The notes: generated by a model from the letters alone, not told the origin. A stretch of 42,674 bases of DNA from Oscillospiraceae bacterium (GCA_028704415.1 JAQWFM010000012.1:1-42674), one strand, 5' to 3'; shown: positions 8,756-18,132, counted from the stretch's first letter. Numbers and translations are program-made.

Positions 8756-10147
8756 TTACGGGTTGCAGTTTTTACACGGATCATATCCTTCAGCAATAAT
8801 ATGGTCCCGGGTATCCGTAACTATCTTCTTGTTTTTATCCGACATCCGGTCCACAGACGGGCAGTCCGGATAATGGAATTTATGGGAATTTGTGTTTAGT
8901 ACATAGGTTTGCCCTGGCGCTTCATCTTCCACAAGCGCTGTCGGAGCTTCTGTCTCCTGGGCAATGGTTGGCTCTGGCGTCGGCGTAGCGGTCTCATTCG
9001 ATCCGGGTGTAAAATTGTTACAAGGATCCTGATCCCAGCTGATGGTGCTGCCATCACTGGTTGAGACAATCGCACCCTGTACATCCGTTCTGAAGAGTTG
9101 CGCGCCGGCAGCCTGGATCCGGGTAAGCGTTTCCTGGGTTGGATGGCCATAGCTATTATCCTCGCCGCAGCTGATAACAACCCAGTCAGGAGTAACTGCG
9201 TCCAGGAAAGATGCCGAAGTGCTGGTCTTTGATCCATGGTGGGCAGCGTAGAGCACATCTGCATCCAGGTTGAGGCCACTGCTGATCAGGTCGGCTTCAG
9301 CTTCAGCAGACTGATCGCCCATCAGAATATAACTGCTCTCCCCATAATCAACCCGCAGACCAATGGAGTTGTCATTATCCTCACTATGATTATAGTTTTC
9401 CGGGGCCAGAAACGTAATTAAGGCAGCGCCCAGGTCAAGCTCCTCGCCCTGGTAAGGCACTGTCTCTGCAATATCGTGAGAAGAGATATACGACTTAAAT
9501 GAGCTGTAGACACGAGTGTCAGCAGCATACCCACCATCAAAAACAGTTCCGGTAATCGGGAATACATTTAGCACGCCAACCAGACCGCCCAGATGATCCT
9601 CATCATAATGGCTGGAAACCATATATTCCAGCTCAATCAGGCTCTGATTCCGAAGATAAGACACTGTGTAGGACGATGCCGAACCGCCTCCGCCATCAAA
9701 GAGCAAGGTATCATCCGCATTTGAGAGCAATACCGCAGCGCCCTGACCGACATCCAGGAAGTGCACATAAAGCGGATTATTATAGGATCGGGCTTTATTC
9801 AGTATCGTTTCAGGGGCGGTCTCTTCAATGGCCTCCGTCAGTGTTATCGCCTCTGTCAGGGGCGCGGTTGCTGTTGTCGGAGCTAAGGCGGTAGTTTGGG
9901 TTGTCGGCGCCAGCGTGGCAGACGCTTGCGTTGTCGCAACAGATGTACCAGGCTCAGACTCTGTATCTGCTGCCGCCGCAAGCTGGACTGAGGCGGTGGT
10001 AGTGATGCTGCTCAGTTCGCTTTTGTGTCCGCTGACAGCTTCACTGTACGCCCCGATGCTGATCACGACCGCTAAGGCAATCAAAATTTTCCCTAAACAG
10101 GATGGCCGCTTCTTGCCATTCGAATTAACTTTAGTCAGTCTAGCCAT
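8756..10147 (-). CDS. Secreted ComEC/Rec2-like metallo-beta-lactamase-fold protein
   Basis: A 463-residue exported or membrane-anchored hydrolase-like protein. A basic N-terminus and a hydrophobic segment (about residues 17-37) give a signal peptide or anchor. A Thr/Ala/Pro-rich linker of about 80 residues follows. The metallo-beta-lactamase domain begins at residue 128 (VHFLDVGQGAAVLL) with the metal-binding HYDEDH motif at 180-185 and later AAHHGSKTS and SCGEDNSYGHP, as in the nuclease-like domain of ComEC. The last 50 residues carry a cysteine motif (HYPDCPSVDRM ... GYDPCKNCNP) often seen on such proteins. The frame extends to 10300, but the ATG at 10147 has GGAG nine bases upstream and starts a proper signal sequence. 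The substrate is unknown; extracellular nucleic-acid processing is only an inference. Confidence 0.87.
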   Translation of the reverse strand: MARLTKVNSNGKKRPSCLGKILIALAVVISIGAYSEAVSGHKSELSSITTTASVQLAAAADTESEPGTSVATTQASATLAPTTQTTALAPTTATAPLTEAITLTEAIEETAPETILNKARSYNNPLYVHFLDVGQGAAVLLSNADDTLLFDGGGGSASSYTVSYLRNQSLIELEYMVSSHYDEDHLGGLVGVLNVFPITGTVFDGGYAADTRVYSSFKSYISSHDIAETVPYQGEELDLGAALITFLAPENYNHSEDNDNSIGLRVDYGESSYILMGDQSAEAEADLISSGLNLDADVLYAAHHGSKTSTSASFLDAVTPDWVVISCGEDNSYGHPTQETLTRIQAAGAQLFRTDVQGAIVSTSDGSTISWDQDPCNNFTPGSNETATPTPEPTIAQETEAPTALVEDEAPGQTYVLNTNSHKFHYPDCPSVDRMSDKNKKIVTDTRDHIIAEGYDPCKNCNP

Positions 10148-10459
10148 ATTTACGTCTCCGCTACAAATTATTAATATTTTGTACATATAAGATAAGCTTC
10201 GATTGAAGAAATAACAAGCGGCTTCGCAAAGGATCTTGCAAAACACAGCCTTCCGCATGGGTCTTTTCTCTGTTTCCGTCACCCAAACAGCAGTATGCAA
10301 TTGTCAGCTGAGGGAGTATGGTTCGGGCCGTTGCAGGACAATTAAGGATGCCCAGACCGCAACGATGCTGAACCTCTGCGCAGAAATCATTAAAACCTCG
10401 GACCGGGAAGCAGCTGAAGTACTGAATCAGGTTTTGTCTGAAGGTTTGGGACGGCTTGA

Positions 10460-10497
10460 AAGTAAAGATTGCTTAAACCGTTTTTACTTCTTTTTTA
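10460..10497 (+). terminator. Possible plus-strand terminator in the gene-poor region
   Basis: AAGTAAA pairs with TTTACTT around a 16-base loop, followed by CTTTTTTAT. No plus-strand gene that it would end is recognisable, although an unrecognised 114-codon frame (10236-10580) runs across it; the region may be a remnant. Confidence 0.35.
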
Positions 10498-10623
10498 TCT
10501 TTCTTGGTATGATTGAGACTGAAAATAACCTGTACCCTATGTCAAGGACAAGCAGGGGGATGCCGAGGTCAGAAGGATAATAAATGCGTCAATTCCTTTT
10601 GGGCGCCGGAACAACCAGCAAAC

Positions 10624-10661
10624 GCTAGTCATTTACCTTGTTGATTAAGTCAATGACTAGC
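10624..10661. repeat. Ten-base inverted repeat
   Basis: GCTAGTCATT and AATGACTAGC are perfect arms around an 18-base loop. There is no T-run on either side, so a terminator is unlikely. It lies in the stretch between the MBL gene and the integrase remnant and could be a recombinase or regulator site of the decayed element. Confidence 0.4.
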
Positions 10662-10695
10662 AACGGGGTAAAGAAACTGCCTCTAGATCATGTTG

Positions 10696-11093
10696 CTATG
10701 TGATTAATCTAGGTGGCTCCAGCTCCGACAGGCCTAATACTGAGGCGCCCGGCTCAAACACCGGTTCCCATTTGGGCTTTGTCAAATAAAATTGCGAGCG
10801 CTGAGGCGAAAAATCGCCTCGCAAGCAAGCCGCCAGATACCCCTGGTTGAAAAACGCACTGGCAAAACTGCGCTGTGCCTTATGTGCTGTCGTCACTCTA
10901 CGTGTTTCAGGTGAGGCCTTGCGTGCTTTGGACGCCGATAGGTTATCTGGCGCAAGCTCTAAACCATCAGGCGTCAACCCTGTCTCAGTTGCAAATTCTA
11001 CTGCTGCGGTATGCAGGTAGGTCTGCAGGTTTCGGAAGCCTTTCCCTGTCTTAACCTCATTTTTGATCGACGAATAGGGAAGAAATTGAAATA
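10696..11093 (-). pseudogene. Unrecognised minus-strand reading frame, probably a remnant
   Basis: A frame without a credible start runs from a TAG just beyond 11093 to 10696. Its first part reads FLPYSSIKNEVKTGKGFRNL and continues through TAHKAQRSFASAFFNQG. The composition looks protein-like, but I do not recognise the family. The only start codon (TTG at 10977) is internal to this frame and has no ribosome-binding site. Because it lies beside a broken integrase, a decayed gene of a mobile element is the simplest reading. It could equally be non-coding. Confidence 0.25.
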
Positions 11094-11337
11094 CCCCCTA
11101 TGAGTTTTAGCTTTAGCCGGTCTCGCGATCGCGAGGGCTGCACTCGTAAAAGTCATCTGTAAGAAATAAAAAAGGCAGCCACGAAAAAATCCTGACCACC
11201 TTTTATTTTTTTAGCGCCCGCAGGCGCTGCAGGCTGGACTACGGGCCGTAACCCGTAACCACCATAGTGAGATTTATATAACGCCTCTGGCATCTTCGGC
11301 AACTTGAGTTATGTCAGAGCCTCCTTGCACTCTATGG

Positions 11338-11493
11338 TCTCCGCCACACATTTGTGACGAAGATCTCTGCGGTCTTGCCGCTTAAAAAGCCTTGCAGTAC
11401 CTGCTAGGGCACAGCGACATACACACCACCATGAAGTACTATGTCGAGGTTACGGACGACGCAATGATCGTGGCAGCATCCGAAATGCAATAA
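11338..11493 (+). pseudogene. C-terminal remnant of a tyrosine recombinase (integrase)
   Basis: Two plus-strand frames together encode the end of a phage-type integrase. From 11339 the frame reads LRHTFVTKISAVLPL, the conserved RHTF box. A one- or two-base shift at the AAAAA run (about 11384-11388) moves to the frame KALQYLLGHSDIHTTMKYYVEV, which holds the second conserved block (LLGH) and the catalytic-tyrosine region, then ends at TAA 11491-11493. The rest of the catalytic domain and the N-terminal domain are absent upstream. It points toward the 3' end of the tRNA-Arg gene 110 bases away, the classic arrangement for an integrase beside its attachment site. It is not functional as it stands. 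Confidence 0.75.
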
Positions 11494-11563
11494 TATTTTC
11501 AGCGCAATCTGATACAAAATCTGATACAAAGGCTCAATAATTGACTTGGAATTCAAGGCAAAG

Positions 11564-11597
11564 AAAAACCCCGAAAGCCTTATACCTTCAGGGTTTT
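11564..11597 (-). terminator. Terminator of tRNA-Arg
   Basis: On the minus strand AAAACCCTGAAG and CTTTCGGGGTTTTT form an imperfect stem with a T-run, seven bases after the encoded CCA end. Confidence 0.75.
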
Positions 11598-11603
11598 GTG
11601 CTG

Positions 11604-11680
<77 letters not shown>

Positions 11681-11698
11681 GTTTCAAGCACAACGTAT

Positions 11699-11727
11699 AT
11701 ACTAATGGCGCACTGGTGCTTTGTCAA
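11699..11727 (-). promoter_or_regulatory. Promoter of tRNA-Arg
   Basis: On the minus strand TTGACA, a 17-base spacer and TAGTAT lie 19 bases before the mature tRNA. The -35 box is perfect. Confidence 0.75.
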
Positions 11728-11948
11728 TACCTTAAACTTATTTTCCATAATCTGTAGAGTGCAAACTTAACTGCCCAGCGCAAAGAACCCGTTACGAGGC
11801 CAAAACCAGCTGATTTTTCAAGATGCCAATGGCTCCTTGGCGGTTTGGCAACCCTGTTGTCTGCTCGGGTAGTCATTCACCCGGTCTTCTGTTCGCCGTA
11901 ATGCTTTGGGATCAAAAGCTCACGGCAGCCGTCTTTCAGCGCAGCAGG

Positions 11949-13748
11949 TTATGGCGCTGAACTCGTACTGTCGGGCAGTGTCGCCGTTACTGATTCAGAC
12001 GAATCTTGAGACGCTTCCAGTAAAGCTTCAGCCAGAGCCTGGTCATCCATCCCATCCAAAGTCTCCCGGTCTCTAAAACGATCCAGGCGGGTCAAATCAC
12101 TGACCCGGCCCACCCTTACGGAATGGATGATGCCGGTACCATCACTGCCGGCTAAAGCCAGCTTCAGTGAGTCACCCACAGGCGTCATAGAATATTGCTG
12201 ATCCTGGCTGAGGATATAGAACTGATCCAGATCACAAAACAGTTGTCGGAGCAGTAAATCATTATAGGTTTCTCCCAGCTGTATCAGGTCCCCAATTGCG
12301 TATGTCTCGCTGTAAATTGAAAAGCCAATCAGTTGACCGCTCCAGCTGAACTCGGACCAGTCCAGCTGCCCCTGCAAGCTGCTGAAAATGGGAACCATCC
12401 CCCGCTCAGCCTCTTCCGTAGTCCACGAAAGCGGTTGTTGCTGCAAAACAGCGTCCAGGCTGTTATTATCTGCGGAGCTATCCTGCAGCGGTGCCAGCAG
12501 TACCTCGACCCCGGCAAATCGAATTGAAATGATATCCTCAGACTGAACGGTTAAGCTAGTAGTGCCGGTTGTTCCAGCATTCGTCTGCCCAGCTTCAGTC
12601 ACAGCTGAACTATCCGGTTCAGACGTACTTGTTGGGGACGCTGTTGTCGTCAGGGCATCCGCATCGCGCCAGATTTCTAAAAGCAGTGGCTGGCCTAAGG
12701 CCGTGGTCAGATCGCTCACACTGTAGGTATGATCCAGCTCCAACAATATCTCCGGTTCAGCGCCGCTGCTTTGCAAGCTGTAATCCGCGTTATTGGCGGA
12801 GGCTGTATCCGTCTCTACCGCTCGGTCTCTGATTGTAAAGCTCCCGGACTTAACCGAAGTGACAGACATGGTTCGGGTAGTGGCACTACCCTCAGTCTGC
12901 TTTAAGGGCTGCTTGACCGTAACGGCGTCAGGCCTAAGACTTTGAATCTCAAAGGTTGAAAAATCATCATCAACATATTCATCGTAAAAATCTATCAAGG
13001 CCTGGGCTTTGCTGGTTTTGACAGTTGTATTGGTGCTGAGTGAAGGGAGCATTGACGCCAGCGTTTCCGCGTTTCCTTTTTCAAGCGTAGCATAATAGGT
13101 CCTGAGGTACTCATAAATATCTACAGAACCCATAACCCAATCTTTATCCAGATAGGCGGAACCGGAAGAATCCAGTTGTAAGGCCACCGCAAATAGTTTA
13201 TTTTCGCTCTCATCTCCAGATGATTCCAGCCAAAAATAATCATTAGATTCTGCCATTTCCGCATAGGACGATGAAGTGGATATAATAGCTGCAATCTGTC
13301 GATCACGTTCTGAGACGGTCATTGGTGCAAAAGATGTAGGCGTCCACAGCAAGACTTCATTCAAGGTGTAGATATATTGCGAAAATTCGTCAATTGTCAA
13401 GCCATCCAACTGCTGTTTAGGAATACTGCGATACACATCCTCCACATCTTGCTGACCGCTTATAGCGTCTGTAATCCGTTGCATCAGCTGATTATCTGTC
13501 AGGGGGCTTTGCTGCCAGACCGGTTCCGCCGTAGGTGTAGCAGTTGCCTGGGCGCCGGCCGCAGCTGCATCAGCGGTCTCATCACTGATTACAGATTGAT
13601 GTTGCTGAGGCAGGAAACGGACAAATAACCACTGGCCCAGGATACCGGTCAGTAAGGCTGCAAATATGACTATAAGTACAGGCGAAGCATGCCTGCTCCC
13701 GGACTTATCGGCCCGAGCGGTTTTACGATTGGGTCTGTTTTTTTTCAC
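11949..13748 (-). CDS. Large membrane-anchored extracytoplasmic protein of unknown function
   Basis: A protein of 599 residues that I cannot assign. A basic N-terminus (KKNRPNRKTARADKSGSRH) is followed by one hydrophobic helix (SPVLIVIFAALLTGILGQWLFVRF) and then about 540 hydrophilic residues rich in Ser, Thr, Asp and Gln, with a Ser/Thr/Ala/Pro linker (TTTASPTSTSEPDSSAVTE). This predicts a single-pass protein with most of its mass outside the cell. No catalytic motif or known domain is evident. I chose the GTG at 13748, opening GTG AAA AAA AAC with GAAGGAG about 14 bases before it; the longer frame starts at TTG 13799 without a site. It follows sigH by 125 bases on the same strand. Confidence 0.65.
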   Translation of the reverse strand: MKKNRPNRKTARADKSGSRHASPVLIVIFAALLTGILGQWLFVRFLPQQHQSVISDETADAAAAGAQATATPTAEPVWQQSPLTDNQLMQRITDAISGQQDVEDVYRSIPKQQLDGLTIDEFSQYIYTLNEVLLWTPTSFAPMTVSERDRQIAAIISTSSSYAEMAESNDYFWLESSGDESENKLFAVALQLDSSGSAYLDKDWVMGSVDIYEYLRTYYATLEKGNAETLASMLPSLSTNTTVKTSKAQALIDFYDEYVDDDFSTFEIQSLRPDAVTVKQPLKQTEGSATTRTMSVTSVKSGSFTIRDRAVETDTASANNADYSLQSSGAEPEILLELDHTYSVSDLTTALGQPLLLEIWRDADALTTTASPTSTSEPDSSAVTEAGQTNAGTTGTTSLTVQSEDIISIRFAGVEVLLAPLQDSSADNNSLDAVLQQQPLSWTTEEAERGMVPIFSSLQGQLDWSEFSWSGQLIGFSIYSETYAIGDLIQLGETYNDLLLRQLFCDLDQFYILSQDQQYSMTPVGDSLKLALAGSDGTGIIHSVRVGRVSDLTRLDRFRDRETLDGMDDQALAEALLEASQDSSESVTATLPDSTSSAP

Positions 13749-13873
13749 TGCAGCCAGGCACGCTCCTTCATCACAAATATTCGTTATGGACGGGGCCAAT
13801 TGCCGGTTTTGCTTAGGTTCCCGCTTAAGGTAATTATCTGGCAGGCTACCGGATAAATCAATGCTGAATCACT

Positions 13874-14488
13874 TCAGTCTTTGTCTTTACGCCATCTTTC
13901 CCTAAGCTTTTTCCGCACTCTGCTTAGAGCATTAGCCACTTGGGACCGGCTCAGGCCCAGCGACTCACCTATTTGTCGGTATGACAAATCCGACAGATAT
14001 CCTTTTAAGACAGCTTGTTCCAAAGCGGTCAGGGAAAGGACAAAACTCTTCAGCCCTTGCTCTGAGATGAGATCAGATTCAGTTTCAAGCGTGAGATCCT
14101 GCCAGGGATCATACTTCATTGATCCCTGGCTGGACTGCATTTCAGTTATGCTGTCAAGATCCAGCGCGCTATAATTTATCTGCGCCTGAAAGCTATTAGC
14201 CCGTCTTAAGGTCCGGAAAATTGCCTGACGGACCTGCAGCTTTGCCCAGGAAACAAATGGCGCCGAGCGCTCTGACGCAAAGGTATGGATAGCCTGCAGT
14301 AAGCCCAGCATTCCCTCCTGGATCAGATCATCCCGTTCTCCGCCAGGAAGGTAATAGTGCTTAGCAGTATATGTCACTAACGGTAAATACCGTTTAAGCA
14401 AACACTCGGTTGCATCCACATTGCCCGCTCGCGCCCAGTCAATCAGCTGGTCATCAGAAGCTGTGGCCAGATTTTTATGGTCAGTCAA
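13874..14488 (-). CDS. sigH: RNA polymerase sigma factor, SigH-like
   Basis: Sigma-70 family factor of 204 residues. Region 2 is clear (LLKRYLPLVTYTAKHYYLPGGERDDLIQEGMLGLLQAI, then SFVSWAKLQVRQAIFRTLRRAN-like core binding), and region 4 is a helix-turn-helix (LSDLSYRQIGESLGLSRSQVANALSRVRKKL). Region 3 is short, as in the Bacillus SigH group that drives stationary-phase, competence and sporulation-onset genes. The operon position, directly after rlmB in a cysS-mrnC-rlmB series, is the Bacillus sigH context; only the rae1/yacP gene is missing. The TTG start overlaps the rlmB stop by four bases with a GGAG-rich site just upstream. The role here in sporulation versus competence cannot be told. 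Confidence 0.88.
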   Translation of the reverse strand: MTDHKNLATASDDQLIDWARAGNVDATECLLKRYLPLVTYTAKHYYLPGGERDDLIQEGMLGLLQAIHTFASERSAPFVSWAKLQVRQAIFRTLRRANSFQAQINYSALDLDSITEMQSSQGSMKYDPWQDLTLETESDLISEQGLKSFVLSLTALEQAVLKGYLSDLSYRQIGESLGLSRSQVANALSRVRKKLRERWRKDKD

Positions 14489-16218
14489 TCTCCCGCTCCG
14501 TCGTCAGCTACCACCACTGCAGCCGGCAAAGTAGTTTCTTGCTCAGGACCTTCTGCTTGAATGGGCCCAGGTACAGCAACTTGCTCCGGTTCAGTAGCCT
14601 GCTCAGATTCAGTAGCTTCTGCCTGAGGTAAAGCCAGCCAGCCACCGCGCCGTCTGACTGCCTCATATAGAATGATGCCGGTAGCAACTGCCGCATTTAG
14701 TGAGTTGACTTTGCCCTTCATGGGCAGGGATAGCGTAAAGTCACAGTTTTTGGCCACCAGCGGCCTCATGCCATGCCCCTCACTTCCCACAACCAGTGCC
14801 AATGGGCCATCCAGTTTAGTGCCAACCTCAGTATCGCTATAGATGTTTATACCCTCGGTATCCGTTCCAGCAATCCACAGGCCTTTTTCCTTAAGGAGTT
14901 CGATGGTCTGGGACAAATTATTAACTCTGGCGCATCTGACATGCTCAATCGCACCGGCACTGGCCTTAGCCACCACGGCATCCAGACCTACGCTACGCCG
15001 CATGGGGATGATAATACCGTGAACTCCGGCGGTATCTGCAATCCTAAAGATAGAGCCCAAATTATAGGCATCCTGAATCTCATCCAGGAGTAAAATGAGT
15101 GGTGCCTCACCACGTGATGCCGCATAAGCCAGAATATCTTCCACTTCCACATAGTCATGCGCTGCAGTCTGGGCAATGATGCCTTGATGAGCATGAGTCT
15201 GAGACAGTTTATCCAGCGCAGGTTTTTCAACCTCAACGATAACAGCGCCCTGCTGCTTGGCTTCATAGATCAGTTTAGCCAAAATCGGATCGAATTTGCC
15301 GTTAGCCGGCCTCAGAACCCAAAGCTTATCGATTTTCCGGCCAGCACTTAAGGCCTCGCTGACTGGATTCCGACCTTCCAGGCGATCATCTCTCAGCTCT
15401 GACGGTTCAGTTGGTACGGCTTCAGTGTTAGCTGCCAAAAAGCGGCGCTCCCTGAATACCGGAATTGGCCTGGGTTCACTGGAATGGCGCTGCTCGGTAG
15501 CTGCCTGATAGCCAGGGTCCCCGCCTTCACGGCTGTAACGCGGCCGGTCTCCGCCTTCGCGGCTGTAACGCGGCCGGTCCCCGCCTTCGCGGTTGTAGCG
15601 CGGCCGTTCTCCGCCTTCGCGGCTGTAGCGCGGCCGATCCCCGCCCTCACGGTTGAAACGCGGCCGGTCCCCGCCTTCGCGGTTGTAGCGCGGCCGATCT
15701 CCGCCTTCGCGGCTGTAGCGCGGCCGATCCCCGTCCTCACGGCTGTAACGCGGCCGGTCTCCGCCTTCGCGGCTGTAACGCGGCCGATCCCCGCCTTCGC
15801 GGCTGTAACGCGGCCGGTCTCCGCCTTCACGGCTAAAGCGCTGCCGCTCCCCGCCCTCACGGTTGAAACGTGGCCGATCCCCGTCCGCACGGCTGTACCG
15901 CGGCCGGTCTCCGCCTTCGCGGCTGTAGCGCGGCCGCTCCCCGCCTTCACGGTTGTAACGTGGCCGCTCCCCGCCCTCACGGCTGTAGCGCGGCTGATCC
16001 CCGCCTTCACGGTTGTAGCGCTGCCGCTCCCCGCCCTCACGGTTGAAACGTGGCCGCTCCCCGCCCTCACGGTTGTAGCTTGGCCGGTCTCCGCCCTCAC
16101 GGTTGAAACGCGGCCGCTCCCCGCCTTCGCGGCTGTAGCGTTTACCGCTAAACTGCCGGCCTCCGCTGGATTTACTTTCTGAACGATCCGCCTTATTTTG
16201 ATTCTGTTCCTTGCTCAT
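14485..16218 (-). CDS. rlmB: 23S rRNA 2'-O-ribose methyltransferase RlmB with long REGG repeat domain
   Basis: SpoU/TrmH-family methyltransferase expected to modify the ribose of the peptidyl-transferase-loop guanosine (2251 in E. coli numbering). The substrate-binding domain begins at GRNPVSEALSAGRKIDKLWV. The knotted SPOUT domain shows LILLLDEIQDAYNLGSIFRIADTAG, LALVVGSEGHGMRP and SLPMKGKVNSLNAAVATGIILYE (motifs 1-3). The usual length is 245-290 residues; here there are 577. The excess is an N-terminal domain of twenty 10-residue repeats (residues 30-229) and a Glu/Pro/Ala tail of about 50 residues. The ATG overlaps the end of mrnC by 26 bases. The repeat is probably disordered and RNA-binding, like RGG-rich tails; that is inference. 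Confidence 0.93.
   Translation of the reverse strand: MSKEQNQNKADRSESKSSGGRQFSGKRYSREGGERPRFNREGGDRPSYNREGGERPRFNREGGERQRYNREGGDQPRYSREGGERPRYNREGGERPRYSREGGDRPRYSRADGDRPRFNREGGERQRFSREGGDRPRYSREGGDRPRYSREGGDRPRYSREDGDRPRYSREGGDRPRYNREGGDRPRFNREGGDRPRYSREGGERPRYNREGGDRPRYSREGGDRPRYSREGGDPGYQAATEQRHSSEPRPIPVFRERRFLAANTEAVPTEPSELRDDRLEGRNPVSEALSAGRKIDKLWVLRPANGKFDPILAKLIYEAKQQGAVIVEVEKPALDKLSQTHAHQGIIAQTAAHDYVEVEDILAYAASRGEAPLILLLDEIQDAYNLGSIFRIADTAGVHGIIIPMRRSVGLDAVVAKASAGAIEHVRCARVNNLSQTIELLKEKGLWIAGTDTEGINIYSDTEVGTKLDGPLALVVGSEGHGMRPLVAKNCDFTLSLPMKGKVNSLNAAVATGIILYEAVRRRGGWLALPQAEATESEQATEPEQVAVPGPIQAEGPEQETTLPAAVVVADDGAGD
15517..16131 (-). repeat. Tandem 30-bp repeats encoding REGG(D/E)RPR(Y/F)(S/N)
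   Basis: Twenty full in-frame copies plus a partial twenty-first encode REGGDRPRYS-type decapeptides, varying mainly D/E, Y/F and S/N with single RADG and REDG variants. Every unit is exactly 30 bases, so copy number can change without breaking rlmB. The array also keeps the opposite strand and a shifted frame open for over 230 codons; those are artefacts of the repeat. Confidence 0.97.
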
Positions 16219-16603
16219 GATTTAAGATCACTTTCATTATCTCGTCCAGACGGTCCTCGTCTTCGCGCAGGCAGAGATACCCTATCAAACACTCAACGCC
16301 GGTTGCCCAGCGGTAAGCCTGAGGGCTGGCATGTTTGGCCATAGTCCCTGGCGCGGCATTACGGCCGCGTTTCAATACATCTGTCTCTTCTTCATCTAAT
16401 AACGGCAGTAAGCTGGGCACAGCTTCCGCCTGGAATGCCGCACATACATAATGGACGCTCAAGCGATGCAGCGCACCGGTGGGTCGTCGCCCCTGATTAA
16501 GCACAAAACGGCGCACATAAAGCTCATAAGCCGCGTCCCCTATATAAGCCAGCGCCGAGGGGGAAACATCCCGCCAGTCTCCCTGATAGCGGGGTCCGAT
16601 CAT
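16193..16603 (-). CDS. mrnC: Mini-ribonuclease III (23S rRNA maturation)
   Basis: RNase III catalytic domain without the double-stranded RNA-binding domain; 136 residues, the usual size. In Bacillus it trims both ends of 23S rRNA with ribosomal protein L3. Diagnostic segments are ALAYIGDAAYELYVRRFVL, containing the metal-binding Asp, then RRPTGALHRLSVHYVCAAFQA and a C-terminal ATGVECLIGYLCL with the second acidic cluster. Its start overlaps the cysS stop as ATGA and its 3' end overlaps rlmB by 26 bases, showing tight translational coupling within cysS-mrnC-rlmB-sigH. Confidence 0.95.
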   Translation of the reverse strand: MIGPRYQGDWRDVSPSALAYIGDAAYELYVRRFVLNQGRRPTGALHRLSVHYVCAAFQAEAVPSLLPLLDEEETDVLKRGRNAAPGTMAKHASPQAYRWATGVECLIGYLCLREDEDRLDEIMKVILNHEQGTESK

Positions 16604-18006
16604 TTGGCGGAAACCTTGGGGCCTTGCGGCGTGTCCTCTACCTGATACCCGGCTGCTTCAATTTTAGTTCTGATGTCGTCCGCCAATTGATAATTATGCT
16701 GGACTTTAGCTTCACTGCGCTCCCTGACCAAAGCTGTAATCTCTTCCGGAATAGCGCCGCTCTGAGGTATTTTCAGGCCCAGCACATCCAGCAACTTAAG
16801 TAACGTTGCCAGGGCCTGGCGCAGTTCTTCCGGATCCTGATCATCTTCCTCTACCACGGCTGTGTTGATATCTCTCACAAAATCAAAAATGGCGGCCATG
16901 GCATCAGCCGTATTCAAATCATCATCCATGGCGGTTTCAAAAGCACGGACGGCCGCCTGGCTTTTATCCGCAAGGCCACTCTTTTTATAAACTGCTTCCT
17001 GTCCCGTCGCTTGGTCAAGATAAAAGCGTGCATTTTCAATACAGGTAACAATCCGTTCCCAACCGGTCTGAGCCGCATTCAACAAGTCCCGGCTGAAATT
17101 AATCGGGCTGCGGTATTGGCAATTCAGCATAAAAAAGCGAATGACCATATAATCATAGTGTTTGGCCAGATCCCGGACAGTAAAAAAATTGCCCTTGGAT
17201 TTTGCCATTTTAGCATTATCAATATTAATGAAACCATTATGCATCCAATACTTGGCAAACACATGACCGCTGCAGGCTTCACTCTGAGCAATCTCATTTT
17301 CGTGATGCGGGAACACCAGATCCTGACCGCCGCCGTGAATATCTATGGTTTCACCTAAATACTTAAAAGCCATTGCGGAGCACTCAATATGCCAGCCGGG
17401 ACGGCCTTCTCCCCAGGGACTCTCCCAATAGGGCTCTCCTTCCTTTTTGCGTTTCCACAAAGCAAAATCAGAGGGATGCTGTTTGCTTTCACCATTTAAA
17501 GCTCTGTTACCGGCACCTTCCTCCAGATCCTCCACATTATATCCGGATAACTTACCGTATTCAGGAAATTTATGCGTAGAAAAGTAAACTCCGTCATCTG
17601 ATACATACGCATAACCTTTATCTATAAGCGTTTGAATCATCTTGATGATTTCAGGAATGGTGTCCGTAGCGCGAGGCTGAAAATCAGCCCGTTCAACATT
17701 CAGGCCATCCGCATCAATATAATATTCCCGGATATAGTGTTCACTTAAGTCCTTGGTCGATACATGCTGCAGGTTAGCCCGGTTAATGACCTTGTCATCA
17801 ATATCCGTAAAATTTTGTACAAACGTTACCTTATACCCCTTATATTCCAGGTACCTGCGCAGAGTATCAAAGGTAATAAAAGGACGGGCATTCCCCAAAT
17901 GAAAGTAATCGTACACGGTAGGACCGCAGACATAAATCTTGACCTTACCTGCCTCAACAGGGACAAACTCCTCCTTTTGCCGAGTCATCGTATTATAAAT
18001 CTTCAT
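16600..18006 (-). CDS. cysS: Cysteinyl-tRNA synthetase
   Basis: Class I synthetase that charges tRNA-Cys; cytosolic. The HIGH motif appears as HLGN at residues 36-39 in [13 protein letters not shown], and KMAKS at 266-270. The zinc ligands Cys27, Cys209, His234 and Glu238 are all present at the positions known from E. coli. At 468 residues it has the normal length. The frame is open to 18051, but the ATG at 18006 starts the conserved [12 protein letters not shown] sequence and has a GGAAGG/GGCGGG site upstream. First gene of the cysS-mrnC-rlmB-sigH operon; a hairpin followed by T residues in its leader may attenuate transcription. Confidence 0.97.
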   Translation of the reverse strand: MKIYNTMTRQKEEFVPVEAGKVKIYVCGPTVYDYFHLGNARPFITFDTLRRYLEYKGYKVTFVQNFTDIDDKVINRANLQHVSTKDLSEHYIREYYIDADGLNVERADFQPRATDTIPEIIKMIQTLIDKGYAYVSDDGVYFSTHKFPEYGKLSGYNVEDLEEGAGNRALNGESKQHPSDFALWKRKKEGEPYWESPWGEGRPGWHIECSAMAFKYLGETIDIHGGGQDLVFPHHENEIAQSEACSGHVFAKYWMHNGFINIDNAKMAKSKGNFFTVRDLAKHYDYMVIRFFMLNCQYRSPINFSRDLLNAAQTGWERIVTCIENARFYLDQATGQEAVYKKSGLADKSQAAVRAFETAMDDDLNTADAMAAIFDFVRDINTAVVEEDDQDPEELRQALATLLKLLDVLGLKIPQSGAIPEEITALVRERSEAKVQHNYQLADDIRTKIEAAGYQVEDTPQGPKVSAK

Positions 18007-18132
18007 GCTAACCCGCCTTCCATAATAAGTACTAATCACCAGTTCGTGCACGGCTGTTCCGGCACGCCTATTATGACTGAAAAATTAAACCTTGGCTATT
18101 GCCTGCGAAACAATCATTACTTTTCATATAAA

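Noticed and set aside
8530-8796. 88-codon minus-strand frame between tig and the MBL gene
   Set aside because: Overlaps an opposing frame and the end of the MBL gene, with no site and no family.
15484-16182. Plus-strand frame of 232 codons and a shifted minus frame of 235 codons across the rlmB repeat
   Set aside because: They are low-complexity mirror images of the 30-base repeat; no stop can arise because the period is a multiple of three. The minus-strand frame with the SpoU domain is the real gene.
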